From: CBFCZU01 sp965602635
GTDB lineage: Bacteria > Planctomycetota > Phycisphaerae > SM23-33
NCBI GenBank assembly: GCA_965602635.1
Contig: CBFCZU010000042.1
Span: forward strand, 1 to 21,727
DNA length: 21,727 bases
Reading direction: 5' to 3'
Below, piece by piece: positions 1 through 8,203 of the stretch. The notes under the pieces were generated by a model, which saw nothing but the letters and a program-made list of their open reading frames with translations, was not told the DNA's origin and did not search any database. The position numbers were made by a program, and so were the translations under genes. Within the stretch, counting starts at the first letter, position 1. Every line of letters begins with the position of its first letter.

Positions 1-2268
1 AGCGACCCGTCGGTGGTGCTGACCTTCACCGCCCCCGGCGACGACGACGCGACGGGGACGGTTCTGGCCTACGACGCGGCGTATTCGGCCAGGCCGATCA
101 CCGCCGCCAACTGGTCCCGGGCCAAGCCCCTGCCGCGCTGGTCGCTGCCCGAGGCGGTCGCGGGCGGCAAGCTCCAGCGCATGCCGGTCTTCACGCTGGC
201 GCCGGGGAAGTATCACGTCGCCGTCCGCGGCGTGGATGAGGCGGGCAACCGCGGGCCCGTAGCCGGCCTGGCCGTGACCATCGCATCCCCGCCCGACGCG
301 ACGCTGGCCAAGGCCCCGCGCACCACCGGCGCCGCCAGGACCGTCCCGCACGTGGCCGAGAAGGGCAAGCTGAGCGTCTTCGCCGTTGCGGACATGGCCA
401 AGGTCGATCCCGTCACCGGCAGGCTGCTTCGCGACGGCTCGGAGTACGATGCCGACGGGGCCGCGCAGGTGAATCCCATCTGGGACGGGGCGAGCGGCAC
501 GGTTCAGCTCACGGGCGCCGCCAACGAGGTGGTGGCCTTCCAGTTGATCCTCGGCAAGCTCGGGGCCGGCTTGAAGGACATTCGCGTCTCGGTGGGCGAC
601 CTGGCCGGACCGGACGGCAAGAAGATCGCCGGCATGAACGCCGAGGTCTTCCGCCTGTGGTACGTCAGCGCCGCACCGGCGCGGGGGAGACGGGGCAGCC
701 CAGCGCGAGCGGGCTCCTGGCACGGCGACGCCTGCCTGCCGCTGACCAAGCCCTTCGCCGAGAGCTTCGACCTTCCCGCCGGCGACAACAAGGTGCCCCG
801 CCAGAAGTTCCAGAGCGTCTGGGTCGACCTCTACGTCCCGCGCGGCACGGCCGCCGGGACATACAAGGGCAAGATCACCGTCGCCGCCGCCGAGCTGGCC
901 GCCCCGGCGGAGGTCGAGGTCCAGCTAAACGTCCTGCCGCTGTCGCTGCCGGACGAGCTAAGCTGGATACTGGAGCTGAACCGCTATCACAGCGTCCACA
1001 GCTGGGCGGGCGTCGATGCCCGCAAGGACCCGGCCCAGGCGCTCAAGACGCACCTGGCCTACTACACCATCGCCCACAAGCACCGCTGCACGCTGAACGC
1101 CCTGCCGGTCTCCCATAGCGGGCGGGTGGACGGCTATTACATCCCCGAGATGCAAGGCTACCGCACCACCAACGTCCGCGTGAAGAACTGGACCGAATAT
1201 GACAAGCGCTTCGGCCCGCTGCTGGACGGGTCGGCTTTCTCGGCCAAGGCCGGCTACATCGGCCCTGGCGCCGGCGTGCCCATTCATCACATGTACACCG
1301 CCTTTCACGAGGCCTGGCCCGTGTGGCTCGACGCCAAGACCTACAAGGACTGGAAGGACGTGCAGGACCGCCTCCAGTTCGCCGAGTTCGCCAAGAAGTC
1401 GCGCCGGCCTGAAGTCGCCTTCACACAGCAGTACAAGCAGGGCTTCATGCGCGTGGCCAAGCAGTTCTTCCAGCACTTCAAGGAGAAGGGCTGGACGCGG
1501 ACGTCGCTGCACTTCTACAACAACAACAAGTACTACTGGAAAGTCGCCTTCTTCGGCGGCATGGGGCGCGGCGGGGTGTGCTTCTGGCTGATGGACGAGC
1601 CCACCGACTTCGACGACTACGACACCAACGCCTTCGTGATGGGCCTGGCCAAGCGCGCCTACAGGGAGGCGGGGACCCCGCAGGTCAAGATGGACGGGCG
1701 GACGGACGTCTCCCAGCCGGACATGGCACGCGGGCTTTGGGACGACATCGCCACGGTCTGGTGCATCGGCGGGCTTCGCGGCTTCACCGCCACCGCCGCC
1801 GCCCGGGAGCGCTGGCTGCCGCAGGAGAACCATTGGGGCTACGGCGGCGGGATGGGCAGCCAGGACGCCCCCGTGGCACTGTCCCAGGCATGCCTGCTGA
1901 GATGGGCCGTCGGATACACCGGCTACATGCCTTGGTGGGACAGCTTCCGCGGGCGCGGTGGGGCCTGGCAGCGGGCGGCCGAAATGACCGTCTTCTTCTC
2001 CGGGCAGAACTACGCGGGCGGCGGAAAGAACTACCCCGGCCCCATCGCCGGGCTGAAGATGAAGATCTCACGCCGCTGCCAGCAGGACATCGAGTACCTC
2101 CACCTGCTGGCGCGCTGCAAGGGCTGGGACCGCCTCCGCGTGCGCCGGGCGCTGATGCCCTACAGCGACGATCCGACGGCGCCGCTGCTGCGGTTCAGCG
2201 GGCTGTCCCTGGACAAGATGGACGAGCTCCGCCGGCGCGTCGTCGCCACCATACTGGCCGAGAAGTGA
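1..2268 (+). CDS. GH123/DUF4091-like glycoside hydrolase, 5'-truncated
   Basis: The reading frame is open from base 1, so the true start lies outside the window; the GTG at 13 is only the first start-like codon. About 755 residues are visible. The first 90 or so (ending near GKYHVAVRGVDEAGNRGP) look like a fibronectin-III-type beta-sandwich. A beta-rich segment follows, with VDLYVPRGTAAGTYKGKITV, a pattern typical of the N-terminal domain of GH123/DUF4091 proteins. The C-terminal half is the barrel-like part and contains CFWLMDEPTD (codons near 1579-1608). In GH123 beta-N-acetylgalactosaminidases an adjacent Asp-Glu pair is catalytic, and the DE of this motif is the natural candidate. The end, RRRVVATILAEK, resembles the usual DUF4091 end. 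Probably exported, but any signal peptide is not in view. The substrate is unproven. A TTG-started amidohydrolase gene follows after 46 bp, probably in the same transcript. Confidence 0.8.
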   Translation, partial: SDPSVVLTFTAPGDDDATGTVLAYDAAYSARPITAANWSRAKPLPRWSLPEAVAGGKLQRMPVFTLAPGKYHVAVRGVDEAGNRGPVAGLAVTIASPPDATLAKAPRTTGAARTVPHVAEKGKLSVFAVADMAKVDPVTGRLLRDGSEYDADGAAQVNPIWDGASGTVQLTGAANEVVAFQLILGKLGAGLKDIRVSVGDLAGPDGKKIAGMNAEVFRLWYVSAAPARGRRGSPARAGSWHGDACLPLTKPFAESFDLPAGDNKVPRQKFQSVWVDLYVPRGTAAGTYKGKITVAAAELAAPAEVEVQLNVLPLSLPDELSWILELNRYHSVHSWAGVDARKDPAQALKTHLAYYTIAHKHRCTLNALPVSHSGRVDGYYIPEMQGYRTTNVRVKNWTEYDKRFGPLLDGSAFSAKAGYIGPGAGVPIHHMYTAFHEAWPVWLDAKTYKDWKDVQDRLQFAEFAKKSRRPEVAFTQQYKQGFMRVAKQFFQHFKEKGWTRTSLHFYNNNKYYWKVAFFGGMGRGGVCFWLMDEPTDFDDYDTNAFVMGLAKRAYREAGTPQVKMDGRTDVSQPDMARGLWDDIATVWCIGGLRGFTATAAARERWLPQENHWGYGGGMGSQDAPVALSQACLLRWAVGYTGYMPWWDSFRGRGGAWQRAAEMTVFFSGQNYAGGGKNYPGPIAGLKMKISRRCQQDIEYLHLLARCKGWDRLRVRRALMPYSDDPTAPLLRFSGLSLDKMDELRRRVVATILAEK

Positions 2269-2302
2269 CGCCCGGCCGGCGGTCGGAAACTGACCACGAT
2301 TC

Positions 2303-2307
2303 GGAGG
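2303..2307 (+). promoter_or_regulatory. Shine-Dalgarno deciding a TTG start
   Basis: GGAGG ends 7 nt before the TTG at 2315. This spacing is ideal for TTG and impossible for the ATG at 2308, which is in another frame. Confidence 0.75.
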
Positions 2308-2314
2308 ATGTTCT

Positions 2315-3634
2315 TTGAAAGGCGCCTACGAGGCACTTCGCGAGTACGTCTTCGGCCTGGAGATCATCGACACGCACGAGCACGTGCCCGGCAGCGAGGC
2401 CGAAAGGGACCCAAACAGCGACGTGCTCAGCGAGTACCTGACGCACTATTTCAGTTGCGACCTGGTCTCGGCGGGACTCAAGCCGGCGGAGCTGGAGTTC
2501 GTCCGCGACCCGTCGAAGCCCCTGAAGAAGCGCTGGAAGCTGGCCGAGCCTTACTGGCAGGCCGCCCGCAGCACCGGTTACGGGCGGTCGCTGGACATCG
2601 TCGCCCGCGACCTTTACGGCTTCGACCGGATCGACGGGAAGACCATCGGCCCGCTGAACGAGGCGTTCGTCGCCGCCCGCGCCGCCGGCGGCACGTACCG
2701 GGACGTCCTGAAGATCAGGTCCAACATCCGCATCAGCATCCTGGACAGCGGTCTGGGCTGTGACAAGCGTTTCTTCCGCTCCACCTGCCGGCTGGACGAC
2801 TTCATCATGGTCTCCAACCTGGGGCTGTTACAGGCGTGCGCCAAGCGCGCCGGGGTCCAGGCCATACACAACCTCTCCGACCTCGAGGACGCCTGCGAGA
2901 AGACGCTCGACGAGGCCATCGCCCGCGGCATGCTCTGCCTCAAGAGCGGGCTGGCGTACCAGCGGTCGCTGCGCTACCGCAAGGTCACCCGCGCCGAGGC
3001 CGAGAGCGAATTCAACGCCATCTTCTCCGACGCCGACGTCGCCGCCATGGGCCGCGAAGGCCTCTGGGGCCGGTCCGACAAGCTCCAGGACTACATGATG
3101 CACCACGTCTGCCGGCTCGCCGACGCCCGGGCGCTGACCTTCCAGATCCACACCGGCCTGCAGGAGGGCAACGGCAACGTCGTTTACCACGCCGACCCGT
3201 CACTGCTGACGGGGCTGTTCCTGGAGTACGAGAACGTCAAGTTCGATTGCTTCCACATCGGCTACCCGTACCAGCAGACGCTCTCGGCCCTGGCGAAGAA
3301 CTTCCGGAACGTCTTCATCGACTTCTCCTGGGCGCACATCATCTCACCCACCGCCTCGGTGAACGCGCTGGTGGAGTACCTCGACTCCGTGCCCGCCAAC
3401 AAGATCAGCGGCTTCGGCGGGGACTACTGCTTCCTGGACGGCATCTACGGGCACCAGTACATCGCCCGCGAGGACATAGCCGCCGCGCTGGCGATCAAGA
3501 TCGACCAGGGCGCGTTCGACATGGACCGGGCGAGAGAGCTGGCCGGGATGCTGCTGTGGGACAACCCGCTGGCGATCTTCGGCCTGAAGAAGGCCCTGGC
3601 GGCGGGCAAGGGCGGCAAGGGCGCGAAGCGATGA
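2315..3634 (+). CDS. Amidohydrolase-family (TIM-barrel) protein, TTG start
   Basis: This 439-residue protein has the metal-dependent amidohydrolase signature IIDTHEHVPG near the N-terminus (His21 and His23 as the HxH pair). Later histidines lie in FQIHTGLQEGNGN and CFHIGYPY, and a candidate metal-binding Asp lies in GFGGDYCFLDG. The set resembles the amidohydrolase_2 / uronate-isomerase-like branch, so hydrolysis, decarboxylation or isomerisation of a carboxylated sugar-like compound is possible. The start is TTG at 2315: GGAGG at 2303-2307 is spaced 7 nt from it, while the ATG at 2308 is out of frame and directly abuts the SD. No signal peptide is seen, so it is probably cytoplasmic. The stop overlaps the next gene's start (ATGA at 3631-3634), which implies translational coupling to the UroD-family gene. 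The exact substrate cannot be read from the sequence. Confidence 0.82.
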   Translation: MKGAYEALREYVFGLEIIDTHEHVPGSEAERDPNSDVLSEYLTHYFSCDLVSAGLKPAELEFVRDPSKPLKKRWKLAEPYWQAARSTGYGRSLDIVARDLYGFDRIDGKTIGPLNEAFVAARAAGGTYRDVLKIRSNIRISILDSGLGCDKRFFRSTCRLDDFIMVSNLGLLQACAKRAGVQAIHNLSDLEDACEKTLDEAIARGMLCLKSGLAYQRSLRYRKVTRAEAESEFNAIFSDADVAAMGREGLWGRSDKLQDYMMHHVCRLADARALTFQIHTGLQEGNGNVVYHADPSLLTGLFLEYENVKFDCFHIGYPYQQTLSALAKNFRNVFIDFSWAHIISPTASVNALVEYLDSVPANKISGFGGDYCFLDGIYGHQYIAREDIAAALAIKIDQGAFDMDRARELAGMLLWDNPLAIFGLKKALAAGKGGKGAKR

Positions 3635-4782
3635 CCAACCGCGAGCGCTTCTTCGCCACGATCGCCGGCCAGGCGGTTGACCGCGCGGCGTTCTTCCCCG
3701 ACATCACGAACTGGTACGCCGCCCGCAAGACCCCGCCCGGGCAGCCGCGACGCCACGGCAGCGGAGGGTTCATCGCAGACGACGACCCCATAAACCAGGC
3801 CAGCGGCGACGTGCCCGACGAGCTGGCCGGCCTGACCTTCCTCGACATCCACCGCAAGTACGACTGGGGCCTGCCCGTCCACGTGTACAATTGGTTCGAC
3901 GAGCAGTACGACGGCGTGGAGGTGGCCTCGAAGCGGCGGGGGCGCGACCGCGTCACCCGCATCCGCTGCCCCAAGGGTGAGCTGGAGAAAGTCCAGACCC
4001 TCGCGGCCGACGGGTCGTGGGCGCCGACCGCCCACCCGGTAAAGAGCCTCGCCGACCTGGAGATCGTCCGCTACGTCGTGGAGCACACCCGCTTCGTCCC
4101 GCGGCACGAGCGCGTCGCGGAGGTCCTGGCGGCGATCGGCCCGCTGGGCGTCGCCGACATCCCCCTGATGCGCTCGCCCTTCGGCAAGCTCGTCCACGAG
4201 TACATGGGCTTCGAGCAGGTCGTCTATGCCCTTCACGACGACCGCCAGGCCGTGGTGGAGTTCCTCGAATTCCAGGAGGCCTACGACCTGGAGCTCGCCG
4301 AGCTGGCCGCCGGCTCGCCCGCGCGGATCGTGATCCTCTCGGACCACGCCGACGAGAACCTCATCTCGCCCCCGTGCTACCGCGAGTTTTGCATCCCGCA
4401 TTACCGGAAGGTCAACAGCATCCTCCACCAGGCCGGCAAGATCGTCTCCACCCACCTGGACGGGAACTTCAAGGGATACTTCCCCATGCTGGCCGAGACC
4501 GGCTTCGACCTGCTCGACGGCTGCACGCCCGCCCCGATGATGAACTACGAGGTGGAGGAGCTGGCCGAGGCCCTGCCGGAGAAGATGAGCTGCTACTGCG
4601 GGGTGCCCAGCACGCTGCTGGCGCAGGGCCTGCCGGACGAGGAGATAGTCGGCTTCGGTCGGCGGATACTCGAGGCCTTCGGCGGGCGGGCGATCCTCAA
4701 CATCGGCGACATTCTGCCAACCTCGGGCGACATCTTCCAGTTGGTCGGCCTGGGCGAGCTGGCGCGGAACTTCCGGCCTTAG
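3631..4782 (+). CDS. Uroporphyrinogen decarboxylase (URO-D) family protein
   Basis: The start is the ATG at 3631, overlapping the previous stop as ATGA; the longer frame upstream is a shadow of the amidohydrolase gene. The product has 383 residues and opens with MTNRERFFATIAGQAVDRAAF, typical of the UroD/MtaA/CmuA superfamily. Other family landmarks are SDHADENLISPPCYREFCIP, HQAGKIVSTHLDGNFKGY and a C-terminal ILNIGDILPTSGD. In anaerobes and PVC bacteria these paralogues usually do not make haem; several are corrinoid-linked methyltransferases with a Zn site. The HLDGN segment corresponds to the region that carries metal or substrate ligands in relatives. No corrinoid protein or activator is visible nearby, so a methyltransferase role is inference. 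Translational coupling suggests it acts with the amidohydrolase on the same catabolic route. Confidence 0.82.
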   Translation: MTNRERFFATIAGQAVDRAAFFPDITNWYAARKTPPGQPRRHGSGGFIADDDPINQASGDVPDELAGLTFLDIHRKYDWGLPVHVYNWFDEQYDGVEVASKRRGRDRVTRIRCPKGELEKVQTLAADGSWAPTAHPVKSLADLEIVRYVVEHTRFVPRHERVAEVLAAIGPLGVADIPLMRSPFGKLVHEYMGFEQVVYALHDDRQAVVEFLEFQEAYDLELAELAAGSPARIVILSDHADENLISPPCYREFCIPHYRKVNSILHQAGKIVSTHLDGNFKGYFPMLAETGFDLLDGCTPAPMMNYEVEELAEALPEKMSCYCGVPSTLLAQGLPDEEIVGFGRRILEAFGGRAILNIGDILPTSGDIFQLVGLGELARNFRP

Positions 4783-4834
4783 GTGCCTCGCCGCCCCGAG
4801 CGCGGCGGAGGCGTCGGAGGTGGCAGGGGGTTCT

Positions 4835-4863
4835 TTGACACCGCCGCCCGGTGCCAATAGAAT
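4835..4863 (+). promoter_or_regulatory. Sigma-70-type promoter of the beta-CASP nuclease gene
   Basis: TTGACA at 4835-4840 is separated by exactly 17 bp from TAGAAT at 4858-4863. The predicted start of transcription is near 4870, giving a leader of about 47 nt before the ATG at 4917. This is the best consensus match noticed in the window. Confidence 0.75.
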
Positions 4864-4871
4864 CGCCCGGA

Positions 4872-4891
4872 CTAGCCCGGATGTTGCACGA
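4872..4891 (+). repeat. 20-bp repeat in the nuclease leader, inverted copy at 12144-12163
   Basis: The 20 bases beginning CTAGCCCGG and ending TTGCACGA are the exact reverse complement of 12144-12163. Here the repeat occupies the predicted start of the 5' leader; there it forms one arm of a perfect hairpin over the end of the carbon-nitrogen hydrolase gene. It looks like one half of a REP-like dispersed element. Confidence 0.8.
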
Positions 4892-4916
4892 CGCGCGATC
4901 CTGGAGAGGTCAAAGT

Positions 4917-6323
4917 ATGTCGATCAAACTCAGTTTTCTCGGCGCCGCCCAGAACGTGACGGGCTCACGGCACCTCCTCGAAGCCGACAGGGTACGGGTG
5001 CTGGTGGACTGCGGGCTGTACCAGGAAAGGAAGTTCCGGGCGCGGAACTGGGAGGCCTTCCCGATCAGCCCCAAGAAACTGGACGCGGTGCTGCTGACCC
5101 ACGCCCACCTGGACCACTGCGGGCTGCTGCCCAAGCTCGTCCGGGAGGGCTTCGCCGGGCCTATCTACTGCACGGCGGCGACGGCGGAAATCGCCCGCAT
5201 CGTGCTGCTCGACTCGGCGCACATTCAGGAAGAGGACGCCGAGTACAAGAGGCGGCGCCACCGCCGCGAGGGGCGAAAAGGCCCCTACCCGGTCGTCCCG
5301 CTGTACACCGTCGCCGAGACCGAGGCCGCCCTGCCGCAGTTCTCGCCCGTCGAGTACGAGCAGCCGGTCAAGATCGCGCGGGACGTCGAGGCCACCTTCT
5401 GCGAAGCCGGACACATCCTCGGCTCGTCGGTGATATCCGTGAGGGTCGGCAGCGGGCGCAAGGAAAGGGCCATCCTCTTCTCCGGCGACGTCGGGCGGCG
5501 CAACATGCCCATCATCCAGGACCCCACCCGCGTCAAGCACGCCGACTACGTCCTCGTGGAGTCCACCTACGGCGACAGGGTCCACCCCGACGCCGAGGAC
5601 GTGGAGAACGAGCTGGCCCGGGTAGTCAACGCCGCCAAGGACGCCGGCGGGAACCTCATCATCCCGTCCTTCGCCGTCGAGCGGTCGCAGGACCTCCTCT
5701 ACCACCTCAACGAGCTGAAGCTGGCCAAGCGCATACCCGACCTGAGGGTCTTCCTGGACAGCCCCATGGCCATCAACGTCACCGACGTTTTCGAGAATCA
5801 TCCCGAGCTGTTCGACGAGGAGATGTCCAGGCGGGTGGGTCGGAATCGCTCGCCGTTCGAGCTGCGGAAGCTGAAGATGACCCGCACGGCGAAGGAGTCC
5901 AAGGCCATCAACCGTCTCCGCGGCACGTCCGTGATTATCGCCGGGTCGGGCATGTGCACGGGCGGCAGGGTCAAGCACCACCTGGTGAACAACATCACCC
6001 GCCCGGAGAGCACGATCCTGTTCGTGGGGTATCAGGCGGTGGGCACGCTCGGGCGGGTCATCCTGGACGGGGCGGAGGAGGTGCGGATCCTCGGGCAGAG
6101 GTATCCGGTCAAGGCCCGGGTCGAGCGGATAGGCGGCTTCTCGGCCCACGCCGACCGCGACGAGCTGCTTAGCTGGCTGTCGGGTCTGCGGGAGGCGCCG
6201 CGCGGGGTGTTTGTCGTCCACGGCGAGGCCAAAAGCGCCAAGCACTTCGGCCAGTACCTCAGGGACAAGAAGGGCTGGAACGTCACCGTCCCGGAATACG
6301 GGGACAAAGTGACCCTCGCCTAG
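4917..6323 (+). CDS. MBL-fold beta-CASP nuclease (CPSF/RNase J-like)
   Basis: The start is the ATG at 4917, with GGAGAGG at 4903-4909; the 22 upstream in-frame codons overlap the promoter and are not coding. The product has 468 residues. The metallo-beta-lactamase motif THAHLDHCG supplies His62, His64, Asp66 and His67. Further metal or fold motifs are EAGHILGSS, FSGDVGRRN and ESTYGDR. The beta-CASP region has PSFAVERSQDLLY and IIAGSGMCTGGRVKHHL, and the RMMBL-like tail has GGFSAHADRDELLSWL and FVVHGEAKSAKHF. The set and length match bacterial YSH1/CPSF73-like proteins, which act as zinc-dependent RNA endo- or exonucleases in the cytoplasm. It is transcribed alone from its own promoter. RNA as substrate is a family inference. 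Confidence 0.9.
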   Translation: MSIKLSFLGAAQNVTGSRHLLEADRVRVLVDCGLYQERKFRARNWEAFPISPKKLDAVLLTHAHLDHCGLLPKLVREGFAGPIYCTAATAEIARIVLLDSAHIQEEDAEYKRRRHRREGRKGPYPVVPLYTVAETEAALPQFSPVEYEQPVKIARDVEATFCEAGHILGSSVISVRVGSGRKERAILFSGDVGRRNMPIIQDPTRVKHADYVLVESTYGDRVHPDAEDVENELARVVNAAKDAGGNLIIPSFAVERSQDLLYHLNELKLAKRIPDLRVFLDSPMAINVTDVFENHPELFDEEMSRRVGRNRSPFELRKLKMTRTAKESKAINRLRGTSVIIAGSGMCTGGRVKHHLVNNITRPESTILFVGYQAVGTLGRVILDGAEEVRILGQRYPVKARVERIGGFSAHADRDELLSWLSGLREAPRGVFVVHGEAKSAKHFGQYLRDKKGWNVTVPEYGDKVTLA

Positions 6324-6423
6324 CGCGCTGGTTGCCAGTTCAGACTGACGGCGAGGAAACAGATCTGCGCATCCCCCGGGGCCCATCTCGCGTCCCGTGG
6401 CGAATTCCGGGCAAAGCGCGCCG

Positions 6424-6432
6424 TGGTAGAAT
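6424..6432 (+). promoter_or_regulatory. Possible extended -10 promoter of the ECF sigma gene
   Basis: TAGAAT at 6427-6432 is preceded by TGG, forming an extended -10 (TGN-TAGAAT). The best -35 candidate is a poor TTCCGG at 6405-6410 with 16-bp spacing. A transcript from about 6439 would leave a 45-nt leader before the ATG at 6484. Confidence 0.45.
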
Positions 6433-6483
6433 GGGGCTCTATAGGTGGAAGAGCGGGCTCGTTCGCGTCGGGAGCGGCGAAAG

Positions 6484-7071
6484 ATGGACTGGCGCAAACA
6501 GGTCAGTCGCGCGCGCGACGGTGATGTTGAAGCATACGGGGCCGTTGTGCGCCGGTTCAAGGAGATGGCCTGCGGGTACGCGTATTCGCTGCTGGGCGAT
6601 TTTCACCTGGCCGAGGACGCGGCGCAGGAGGCGTTCGTCCAGGCATACCGGGACCTGCCGATGCTCTCGGCGCCGAGGGCGTTTCCCGGCTGGCTGAAGC
6701 GGATCGTCTTCAAGCACTGCGACCGCCTCACGCGTGGCAGGCAGGTGCCGCTGGTGCCGCTGAACGAGGCGGCGTCGGCCTCGGGCAGGGCGCCGGATCC
6801 ATCGGCTGCCGCCGCCAGGCGGGAGATGGCTGAGAGGGTCCTTGCGGCCGTCGCCGGACTGCCCAGGCGCGAACGGACCGTGGCGACGCTCTTCTATGTC
6901 AACGGCTACTCGCGGCGGACGATAGCCGAGTTCCTCGAAGTGCCCGTCACGACGGTGGACAACCGGTTGCACGCCGCACGGAGGCGGCTGCGGGTGAACA
7001 TCGCCGGCGACACCGTCGGCAATGAGATCGCCAGGAGAGTCCTGGAGAACATGGACGCGGCCGATTGGTGA
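6484..7071 (+). CDS. ECF-type RNA polymerase sigma factor
   Basis: The start is taken as the ATG at 6484, with GGGAG at 6470-6474; a GTG at 6445 in the same frame would sit almost on the predicted transcription start. The 195-residue product has region sigma-2, with YAYSLLGDFHLAEDAAQEAFVQAYRDL as its core helices, then a linker rich in Ala and Arg. Region sigma-4 includes LPRRERTVATLFYVNGYSRR and a helix-turn-helix at EFLEVPVTTVDNRLHAARRRL. It would direct RNA polymerase to its own promoter set. No membrane anti-sigma factor follows; the next gene, 44 bp downstream, encodes a soluble unrecognised protein. ECF factors without an adjacent anti-sigma are common in planctomycetes and may be controlled in other ways. 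The target genes cannot be told from here. Confidence 0.88.
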   Translation: MDWRKQVSRARDGDVEAYGAVVRRFKEMACGYAYSLLGDFHLAEDAAQEAFVQAYRDLPMLSAPRAFPGWLKRIVFKHCDRLTRGRQVPLVPLNEAASASGRAPDPSAAAARREMAERVLAAVAGLPRRERTVATLFYVNGYSRRTIAEFLEVPVTTVDNRLHAARRRLRVNIAGDTVGNEIARRVLENMDAADW

Positions 7072-7115
7072 ATCGACGCCGACCAGGCCGCGCCAATGAG
7101 CGGGAGTGGCCCAAC

Positions 7116-8156
7116 ATGAAGAAGGCGGAACGTGAAGACATCTTTCGGTTTCTCGAACAGGAGGTAATACCTCTCATCGAGAAGCACTATCCGGACGTGG
7201 CATCGGAGATGATCGTCCATGTCAACGACTTTGCTGCCGGCACAGGCGATCTGCCGCATCACCCGGATGCGATCATCTACCTCGAGGACCGCCTGTGGGC
7301 GAGCAAGGGCGGACACGTGCAGCTCCTCCTGGAGACGTCACTGGAGGCATGGGAAGAGAGCGAGGGCATCGATGGCTCGCGGCACTGCGTCGGCGCGTGG
7401 GTGCATCCGCTGTCGTGGCTGCGGGAGCTGAGACGGTTCCTCGACACGCGTGCAGAGGCCCCTGCCGACCTCCCCTGGGAGGAGATCCCGGTCGAACGCT
7501 TCTATGAAGTCCAGCATGCGCCCGTGCTGCGGGACACGAAGGGCGTCTTCGCGCACTTGAAGGACGCTACTCGCCCGGAGCTGTACCCGAGCTGGCTGTG
7601 GGAGAAGCACCTGATCGTTGGCCTGCGGGAGCTGATGGAGAATCTCTGCTATTGTCAGCGTGCCTTGCTGGAGGGCAGAGGCATTGAGGCGAACATCATG
7701 CTCAGCGGCGTAATCCCTGACGCTCTGCGGCTGGGGTTCTTCGTGCACCGTCGATACTATCCGGCCCATCCGCACCTCCGCTGGGCGTTCGAGCAGCTAC
7801 CGGCCCCCGCCGACGCCGTGCTTGCACATGTCGATACCGCCGCTTCATCAGGCGATCCGGCCGGGCGCCTGGCTGCTCTGACTGCGGCTCGGGACATCTA
7901 CATCGCCCACGTGGCCGACAAGAACCTGCTGCCGACGCTGAACCTCAAGTCACCAAACATGGGATTGGGCGACCTGGGCCCGTGGGAAGAGCTGCACCAA
8001 GAGCTGCTGTGGGCCGGGCGGTGCGAAGCGGGGTCGAACCCGAAGTGGCGCGACTGGGTGACCGACTGCCAGCGGCAGGCAGCGGAGGCCGGCCACGCGG
8101 AACACTGGTGGATCTACAGCCTGTGGGACATCAAGCGCAAGGTGTCGCACATCTGA
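7116..8156 (+). CDS. Unrecognised soluble protein, possibly nucleotidyltransferase/DUF4037-like
   Basis: The start is the ATG at 7116, with GGGAG at 7102-7106; a GTG at 7065 would overlap the sigma stop. The product has 346 residues, no signal peptide and no membrane segment. It is acidic to neutral and rich in Trp, Leu and His. The N-terminal half is mixed alpha/beta (MIVHVNDFAAGTGDLPHHPDAIIYLEDRL). The C-terminal half is helical, and FFVHRRYYPAHPHLRWAFEQLP resembles the helical tail of DUF4037-type nucleotidyltransferases. I do not see the usual GS/DxD catalytic motif, so this link is weak. It lies 44 bp after the sigma gene on the same strand and is probably co-transcribed. Codon use looks slightly less GC-rich at third positions than in the neighbours, which may hint at different ancestry. 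Real gene, unknown function. Confidence 0.75.
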   Translation: MKKAEREDIFRFLEQEVIPLIEKHYPDVASEMIVHVNDFAAGTGDLPHHPDAIIYLEDRLWASKGGHVQLLLETSLEAWEESEGIDGSRHCVGAWVHPLSWLRELRRFLDTRAEAPADLPWEEIPVERFYEVQHAPVLRDTKGVFAHLKDATRPELYPSWLWEKHLIVGLRELMENLCYCQRALLEGRGIEANIMLSGVIPDALRLGFFVHRRYYPAHPHLRWAFEQLPAPADAVLAHVDTAASSGDPAGRLAALTAARDIYIAHVADKNLLPTLNLKSPNMGLGDLGPWEELHQELLWAGRCEAGSNPKWRDWVTDCQRQAAEAGHAEHWWIYSLWDIKRKVSHI

Positions 8157-8163
8157 CAAAGGC

Positions 8164-8187
8164 GGCCGCCCGGGGCGTGGCGCGGCC
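8164..8187. terminator. GC hairpin between convergent genes
   Basis: GGCCGC at 8164-8169 pairs with GCGGCC at 8182-8187 around a 12-nt loop, in the 47-bp gap between two convergent stop codons. There is no U-tract on either strand, so this is at most a weak or protein-assisted terminator. Confidence 0.25.
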
Positions 8188-8203
8188 TCGGCCCCCGATG
8201 CCG

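Noticed and set aside
13..15. GTG at 13 as a real start codon
   Set aside because: The frame is open to base 1 and no ribosome site fits; the gene is cut by the window edge.
4965..6560. Long minus-strand open frame opposite the beta-CASP gene
   Set aside because: Antisense shadow of a gene with a complete set of nuclease motifs.
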